In this document: positions 59,745 through 64,000 of the stretch, one piece after another
How the letters are laid out: every line of letters starts with the position of its first letter
Numbering within the stretch: position 1 is the stretch's first letter
Assembly (NCBI GenBank): GCA_035999365.1
Contig: DASYGT010000044.1
Location: 62,001 to 126,000 of the forward strand
DNA: 64,000 nucleotides
Reading direction: 5' to 3'
DNA from: DASYGT01 sp035999365
Lineage (GTDB): Bacteria > Actinomycetota > Actinomycetes > Mycobacteriales > Jatrophihabitantaceae
Made by a program: the position numbers and the translations under genes
The notes under the pieces: generated by a model
Told to the model about the DNA's origin: nothing
Databases searched by the model: none
The model's input: the letters and a program-made list of their open reading frames with translations, nothing else

Positions 59745-60599
59745 ATGGACGCGGGCGTCGACCGACTGCGCAGTCAGGTCGGCGCCGCGCTGTTCGCCAA
59801 GGTCGCGGGACCGGACGGCCCGGCCGTTCGGCAACGCATTCACTTCGGCACGGGCGAGCGGTGGTTCGAGCCTGGCCGTCCCATCCGCCGGGTGCACGCG
59901 GACGCGTCGATGTTCGTGGGCGGCCTGCGCGCGCTGCTGCTGCAGTCGATGCATCCGCTGGCAATGGCGGCGGTAGCGGCGCATTCCGGCTACAAGGGCG
60001 ACCCATGGGGTCGCCTGCAGCGCACGAGTGAATTCCTCGCCACGACCACCTTCGGCACCGCGAACGATGCGGACGCAATGGTCGCCCGCATCCGTGCCGT
60101 CCATGCGCGTGTCTCGGGCGTCGCGCCGGACGGACGGCCATACGCGGCGTCGGATCCGCACCTGCTGCGCTGGGTGCACATCGCCGAGATCGACAGCTTC
60201 CTGCGCGCGTACCAGCGTTACGGCCGCGGGTCGCTCACGGCCGACGAGCGGGACGAGTACGTGGCCGACACGGCGCGCGTCGCTGAGGCTCTCGGCGTCA
60301 TCGACCCGCCGCGCAGCGAGCGCGAACTGGCGGACCAGATCAGCGGGTACCGTCCCGAACTCGCCGGCACGAAGGCGGCACGGGAGGCCGCGCGGTTCAT
60401 CCTGCTGCAGGCCCCCGTTCCGATCGCGATGCGGCCGCCGTACGCATTGCTCACCGCCGCGGCGGTGTCGCTCCTGCCTCGGTGGGCGCGCTGGCCTTTG
60501 CGCCTTCCTTACCTGCCCCTGACCGAGGCGACGCTCGTGCGGATCGCCGGCGATGGCGTCGTCCGTGGCATCAGATGGGCAATGCCTGCTCCTGCGTAA
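59745..60599 (+). CDS. MpaB-type oxygenase (DUF2236 family)
   Basis: 284 residues. Motifs HADASMFVGGLRALLLQSMHP near the N-terminus and HLLRWVHIAEIDSFLRAYQR in the middle are characteristic of the DUF2236/latex-clearing-like haem family; conserved His residues may bind haem. Possible weak membrane association near the C-terminus. 38 nt after the SRPBCC gene. Substrate unknown. Confidence 0.85.
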   Translation: MDAGVDRLRSQVGAALFAKVAGPDGPAVRQRIHFGTGERWFEPGRPIRRVHADASMFVGGLRALLLQSMHPLAMAAVAAHSGYKGDPWGRLQRTSEFLATTTFGTANDADAMVARIRAVHARVSGVAPDGRPYAASDPHLLRWVHIAEIDSFLRAYQRYGRGSLTADERDEYVADTARVAEALGVIDPPRSERELADQISGYRPELAGTKAAREAARFILLQAPVPIAMRPPYALLTAAAVSLLPRWARWPLRLPYLPLTEATLVRIAGDGVVRGIRWAMPAPA

Positions 60600-60608
60600 C
60601 ATGACGGC

Positions 60609-61100
60609 ATGGCTGATGCGTCCTTCGATGTCGTGAGCAAGATCGACCGTCAAGAGGTAGACAACGCGCTGAACCAAGCCGCGAAAGAGGTCGGTCAGCG
60701 CTTCGATTTCCGTGGAACGAACGCGTCGGTGGAATGGTCCGGCGAGCTCGGCGTGACGATCAAGGCCGACACGGAGGATCGCGCCAAGGCCGCACTCGAG
60801 GTCTTCAAGGACAAGCTCATCAAGCGATCCATCTCGTTGAAGGCCGTCGACGCAGAAGAACCGAAGGTGTCCGGCAAGCAGTACATGATTGCGGTCAAGC
60901 TGAAGCAGGGCATCGAGCAGGAGGATGCCAAGAAGATCTCCAAGCTGATCCGCGACGAGGGTCCGCGCGGAGTGCAGGCACAGATCCAGGGCGATCAACT
61001 GCGCGTGTCGGGCAAGAAGCGCGACGACCTGCAGGCTGTTATCGCCCTGCTCAAGAACGCCGACCTCGGAGTCGCCCTCCAGTTCGACAACTACCGGTAA
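60609..61100 (+). CDS. yajQ: YajQ-family nucleotide-binding protein
   Basis: 163 residues with the family start SFDVVSKIDRQEVDNALNQA and RFDFRGTNASVEW, and end KNADLGVALQFDNYR. Two similar alpha+beta domains. In some bacteria it binds cyclic di-GMP and acts as a transcription co-regulator. 9 nt after the MpaB gene. Confidence 0.95.
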   Translation: MADASFDVVSKIDRQEVDNALNQAAKEVGQRFDFRGTNASVEWSGELGVTIKADTEDRAKAALEVFKDKLIKRSISLKAVDAEEPKVSGKQYMIAVKLKQGIEQEDAKKISKLIRDEGPRGVQAQIQGDQLRVSGKKRDDLQAVIALLKNADLGVALQFDNYR

Positions 61101-61103
61101 TCG

Positions 61104-61970
61104 CTACCGCAGGAACCGAGGGTCGGACTTCGCCATCTGCTGCAGTCGGGCGATGCGCTGCGCCATCGGTGGGTGGGTGGAGAACAGGTTGCCCAGCCCG
61201 CCGCCACGGAACGGGTTCGCAATCATCAGATGACTGGTGGTGACCAGCGACGGTTCCTGCGGCAGCGGCAACGCCTGGGTCCCGAGTTCCAGTTTCCGCA
61301 ATGCACTGGCCAGGGCCAGCGGGTCGTTCGACAGCTCTGCGCCCGAGGCATCGGCCTGGTACTCGCGTGAACGGCTGATCGCGAGCTGGATCAGCCCGGC
61401 GGCCAAGGGGCCGAGCAGCAGCATGAGCAGGTCAGCGATCGGGTTGCGCTCACGATCGTTTCCCCCGCCGAAGAACATGGCGAAGCTGGCCAGGTAGGTG
61501 ATCGCGGCCGCGATCGTTCCCGCGACCGAGGAGATCAGGATGTCGCGGTTGTAGACGTGGCTGAGTTCGTGCCCGAGTACGGCACGCAGTTCGCGCTCGT
61601 CCAGGATCTGCAGGATCCCGTCGGTGGCGCAGACCGCTGCGTGACGCGGATTGCGACCGGTGGCGAAGGCGTTGGGTTGCTGAGTCGGGGATACATACAG
61701 CCGCGGCATCGGCTGTCGCGCGTTGGTCGCCAGCTCACGGACGATGCGGTACATCCCCGGCTGTTCGGCCTCGCTGACCGGGCGGCAGCGCATCGAACGC
61801 AGCGCGATCTTGTCCGAATTGAAGTAGCTGAAGGCGTTGATCCCGACGGCCAGCACGAGACCGATGAGCAGTCCCTTGGTACCGAAGAACGCGCCGCCGA
61901 CCCCGATGAGCAGCGCGGCAAGAACCCCGAAGAGGACGGCGGTCTTCAGGCCATTCGCTGCAGTGCGCAC
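61104..61970 (-). CDS. htpX: Membrane zinc protease HtpX
   Basis: Quality-control endopeptidase for membrane proteins. 288 residues; two N-terminal membrane helices (about 10-30, 34-50), zinc motif HELSH at 134-138, more hydrophobic segments at about 145-190, and the third-ligand region REYQADASGAEL. Convergent with yajQ, 3 nt between stops. Confidence 0.95.
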   Translation of the reverse strand: MRTAANGLKTAVLFGVLAALLIGVGGAFFGTKGLLIGLVLAVGINAFSYFNSDKIALRSMRCRPVSEAEQPGMYRIVRELATNARQPMPRLYVSPTQQPNAFATGRNPRHAAVCATDGILQILDERELRAVLGHELSHVYNRDILISSVAGTIAAAITYLASFAMFFGGGNDRERNPIADLLMLLLGPLAAGLIQLAISRSREYQADASGAELSNDPLALASALRKLELGTQALPLPQEPSLVTTSHLMIANPFRGGGLGNLFSTHPPMAQRIARLQQMAKSDPRFLR

Positions 61971-62035
61971 AGTTGTTCAACGCTCCTTACGGGGCCTTGG
62001 GTTCCCGCGGCCGGCGTGCTGATTGACTGGTACCC

Positions 62036-62524
62036 ATGTCAGCCACCGATCACCTCAAGCACGCCAACGAGGCCTACGTAGCCGACTTCCCCGGGCCGCG
62101 CCCGGTGCGTCCCAAGCTCCGGGTCGCAGTCATCGCCTGTATGGACTCTCGCCTCGACCTGTTCGGGGCCTTGGGGCTCGACGTGGGCGATGCGCACCTG
62201 ATCCGCAATGCGGGTGGGGTCGTCACCGACGACGTTCTGCGCTCCCTGGCCATCAGCCAGCGCCTGCTGGGTACCCGCGAGGTCGTCCTCATCCATCACA
62301 CCGAATGCGGCATGCTGAATTTCGATGACGACGCGTTCCGCGCCCAGCTGGAATCGGAGTCCGGGCTGGCACCCTCGTGGCACGTTCCGGGATTCACCGA
62401 CGTGTACGAGGACACGCGCAGCTCGATCGCACGAGTGCTCGAGTGCCCCTGGATCCAGCACCGCGACGACGTGCGTGGCTTTGTCTTCGACGTGGCTACG
62501 GCCAAGCTCGACGAAGTCAGCTGA
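62036..62524 (+). CDS. Beta-class carbonic anhydrase
   Basis: 162 residues, similar in length to M. tuberculosis Rv1284. Zinc ligands Cys35 (with Asp37 and Arg39 in CMDSR), His88 and Cys91 (HHTEC). The short C-terminus is normal for this subgroup. Interconverts CO2 and bicarbonate. Overlaps the rhodanese gene stop by 8 nt tail to tail. Confidence 0.95.
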   Translation: MSATDHLKHANEAYVADFPGPRPVRPKLRVAVIACMDSRLDLFGALGLDVGDAHLIRNAGGVVTDDVLRSLAISQRLLGTREVVLIHHTECGMLNFDDDAFRAQLESESGLAPSWHVPGFTDVYEDTRSSIARVLECPWIQHRDDVRGFVFDVATAKLDEVS

Positions 62525-62936
62525 CGATCTCGCCGCGCGGTGTGACGCCATGCCGCGTCGGCAGGCCTGCCGCTGCCCACGCGACGTAGCCGCCGACGAT
62601 GTCAGTCGCCGGCACGCCGATCGAATTCAACACATCGGCAGCCAGCGACGACGTATAGCCCTCCGAGCAGAAGACGATCCACCGACGACCCGGCTCTGCC
62701 TGCCCGGCCCGATCGGGTGACCCAGGATCGAGGCGCCATTCAAGATGATTGCGCTCGACGATCAGCGCGCCCGGAATCTCGCCCTCCTCGCGGCGCTGCC
62801 AGTCGGGCCTGATGTCGACCAATCCGGCCCCTTCCCGGACGGCGGCCTGGGCCTCGCCCGGGTGCAGGCGCGACAGTCGTGATCGAGCGGCCGACAGCAG
62901 CGACTCGACGCCGTCCCACATCTGCCCGTCGGTCAT
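62517..62936 (-). CDS. Rhodanese-domain sulfurtransferase
   Basis: 139 residues, single rhodanese domain; active-site loop CSEGYTSS with Cys90. The start at 62936 overlaps the cysteine dioxygenase stop (ATGA). Gene pairing suggests a role with sulfane sulfur produced during cysteine breakdown. The longer open frame upstream overlaps the partner gene and is rejected. Confidence 0.92.
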   Translation of the reverse strand: MTDGQMWDGVESLLSAARSRLSRLHPGEAQAAVREGAGLVDIRPDWQRREEGEIPGALIVERNHLEWRLDPGSPDRAGQAEPGRRWIVFCSEGYTSSLAADVLNSIGVPATDIVGGYVAWAAAGLPTRHGVTPRGEIVS

Positions 62937-63454
62937 GAGGCAGCACGGATGTCGATGTTGATGTCGATCGCGGGCTCCGGGTCCTCTGTGGCCACCGTGG
63001 CCAGCGTCGTGAGTTCGCCGTCGTCGACCTCGTAGTAGGTCATCGACGTGAGCGGGGCGGAGTATGCGTGGACGCTCACCGCAGGCACATCGAAGACGTT
63101 GCGCACGTCGTGAACATAGTGCGCACCGAAGCCGACGCTGTTGCCCCGCGGATGGTTGACCTCCCGCAGGCCGCCCGCAGAATGCACCGCCTCGGTCAGC
63201 CTTCCCGCCAGCACGGTAAAGGCGCCGGCCGAGCCACCGTGGTCGTGCAGCTGCGTCCCTTGCTCGGGTAGCCAGCTGATGAGCCACACATCGACTCGCG
63301 GATCGCGATAGATCCGCTGATGCCATCGCTCGTCCGGATCGAAGTCGACGAACGGGTAGCGCCCGTCAGCGACCTCATCCGCGTAGAACCGGGTGAGATC
63401 GATCAGTTCAAGTGGGTTGAGGAACGGGCGGTGAGGACGGGGGCGAGGCGCCAC
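62933..63454 (-). CDS. Cysteine dioxygenase type I
   Basis: Non-haem iron enzyme oxidising cysteine to cysteine sulfinate. 173 residues from a GTG at 63454 with CGGAG upstream. Cupin fold with iron ligands His70 and His72 (LHDHGGSAGAF) and His115 (YVHDVRN). Paired with the rhodanese gene. Confidence 0.93.
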   Translation of the reverse strand: MAPRPRPHRPFLNPLELIDLTRFYADEVADGRYPFVDFDPDERWHQRIYRDPRVDVWLISWLPEQGTQLHDHGGSAGAFTVLAGRLTEAVHSAGGLREVNHPRGNSVGFGAHYVHDVRNVFDVPAVSVHAYSAPLTSMTYYEVDDGELTTLATVATEDPEPAIDINIDIRAAS

Positions 63455-63564
63455 GAGATGCTCCGGAGGTCGACGGTCGAGCGGGCAGGGTCAACCCCGC
63501 GGACAGCTCTCGTCGAACACCAACGCGCGCACAAGTCCAGTCTCGCGCGTCTCGCGCCCATTGT

Positions 63565-63588
63565 CTATCTATTCCGTAGACTTGATAG
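63565..63588. promoter_or_regulatory. AT-rich inverted repeat upstream of cysteine dioxygenase
   Basis: CTATC...GATAG arms 14 nt apart, enclosing TCTA-TTCCG-TAGA, about 110 nt upstream of the cysteine dioxygenase gene. It stands out in this GC-rich DNA and may be a regulator site controlling the cysteine-dioxygenase/rhodanese pair. Confidence 0.4.
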
Positions 63589-63601
63589 GAAGCGCGGTAC
63601 C

Positions 63602-63997
63602 TCAGTCGGCCCAACGGAACGAGGCCATCAATCCCTCGATCCGATCCACGACGTCGTCATCGGCGCCGTCAGGGGTGGTGAATTCTGCGACGAGGGCCAA
63701 TTGCCCATCGGGTGTCGGCAGGACGTACCGCCGGCTGTCGCCGGCAGCGTCGATGTCGATCAACTCGGCGGCAACCGGCGACCCGGCGACCGGGCGCATC
63801 GGCAGGTCGGAATCGAGCAGGGCCACCGTCAGCACGCCGCTGGCCGAGCGGAAGGAATCAACTCCGAGCACAACGGTGCTGAGGACGGCGAGCAGCGGTG
63901 CACCCGCAACCTCGTCGGGTAGGCCGGCCTGGGTCGGGGTGATCACGAGCCAGTCACGGCAGTCCATCGCGAATGCGGGAAGAACCAGGTCCTTCAT
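63602..63997 (-). CDS. Hypothetical protein (start may be beyond the window)
   Basis: 131 residues visible (MKDLVLPAFAMDCRDWLVI), ending FRWAD. Alternating strands and turns, acidic, no signal peptide or membrane segment. The ATG at 63997 is 3 nt from the edge, so the true start could lie outside. Not recognised. Confidence 0.6.
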   Translation of the reverse strand: MKDLVLPAFAMDCRDWLVITPTQAGLPDEVAGAPLLAVLSTVVLGVDSFRSASGVLTVALLDSDLPMRPVAGSPVAAELIDIDAAGDSRRYVLPTPDGQLALVAEFTTPDGADDDVVDRIEGLMASFRWAD

Positions 63998-64000
63998 GAC

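Overview
This 64 kb window is a very GC-rich actinobacterial chromosome segment. Evidence for Actinobacteria: an Mce transport operon, a TetR/HadA/HadB block beside rpmG, the aspC - tRNA-Trp - secE - nusG - rplK - rplA order, short beta-carbonic anhydrase and actinobacterial RpoB/RpoC. I cannot place it to genus; a lineage near Frankiales, Jatrophihabitans or Mycobacteriales is an inference.

Layout. Positions 1-11,176 (minus) hold the S10-spc ribosomal operon, read from rpsJ down to a secY cut by the left edge. Positions 11,312-15,650 (minus) are the str operon: rpsL, rpsG, fusA, tuf, closed by a strong hairpin. Positions 16,126-23,576 are rpoB-rpoC with a recognisable promoter upstream of rpoB. 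Positions 23,938-35,213 are an eleven-gene Mce lipid/sterol importer operon (ATPase, two YrbE permeases, MceA-F, two Mce-associated membrane proteins), sitting between rplJL and rpoBC, which are usually adjacent in other bacteria. A divergent pair of unknown genes follows (35,595-36,595), then rplJ-rplL with a structured L10 leader.

Positions 37,975-44,300 are the most unusual part: a cassette inserted between rplKA and rplJL. It encodes a TPR-CHAT caspase-like protease, a small beta-domain accessory protein, an ECF-type sigma factor and a cytoplasmic subtilase with six HGSPF tandem repeats, all overlapping on the minus strand, plus a divergent HopA1-family effector-like protein. TPR-CHAT + small partner + ECF sigma resembles the protease-controlled sigma switch of type III-E CRISPR (Craspase), but there is no CRISPR here. 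This is my best candidate for an undescribed system.

Positions 44,401-53,614 carry rplA, rplK, nusG, secE, tRNA-Trp, a divergent unknown gene/aspartate aminotransferase pair, a lipoprotein M1 peptidase, a DUF2505 protein, two MaoC dehydratases, a TetR regulator, rpmG, tRNA-Met and tRNA-Thr. Positions 53,907-57,414 are a succinate dehydrogenase operon (membrane anchor, SdhA, SdhB). Positions 57,485-59,079 look like a decayed insertion at a tRNA-Tyr gene: a 49-nt diverged copy of the tRNA 3' half, a broken SDR remnant, an aldo/keto reductase and the intact tRNA-Tyr. The right end has housekeeping and stress genes: an SRPBCC protein, an MpaB-type oxygenase, YajQ, HtpX, carbonic anhydrase, rhodanese plus cysteine dioxygenase, and an unknown gene at the edge.

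Several translation proteins (S3, L4, L10, S5, NusG) carry long low-complexity extensions. Promoters, operators and terminators are read by eye and are less certain than the genes.
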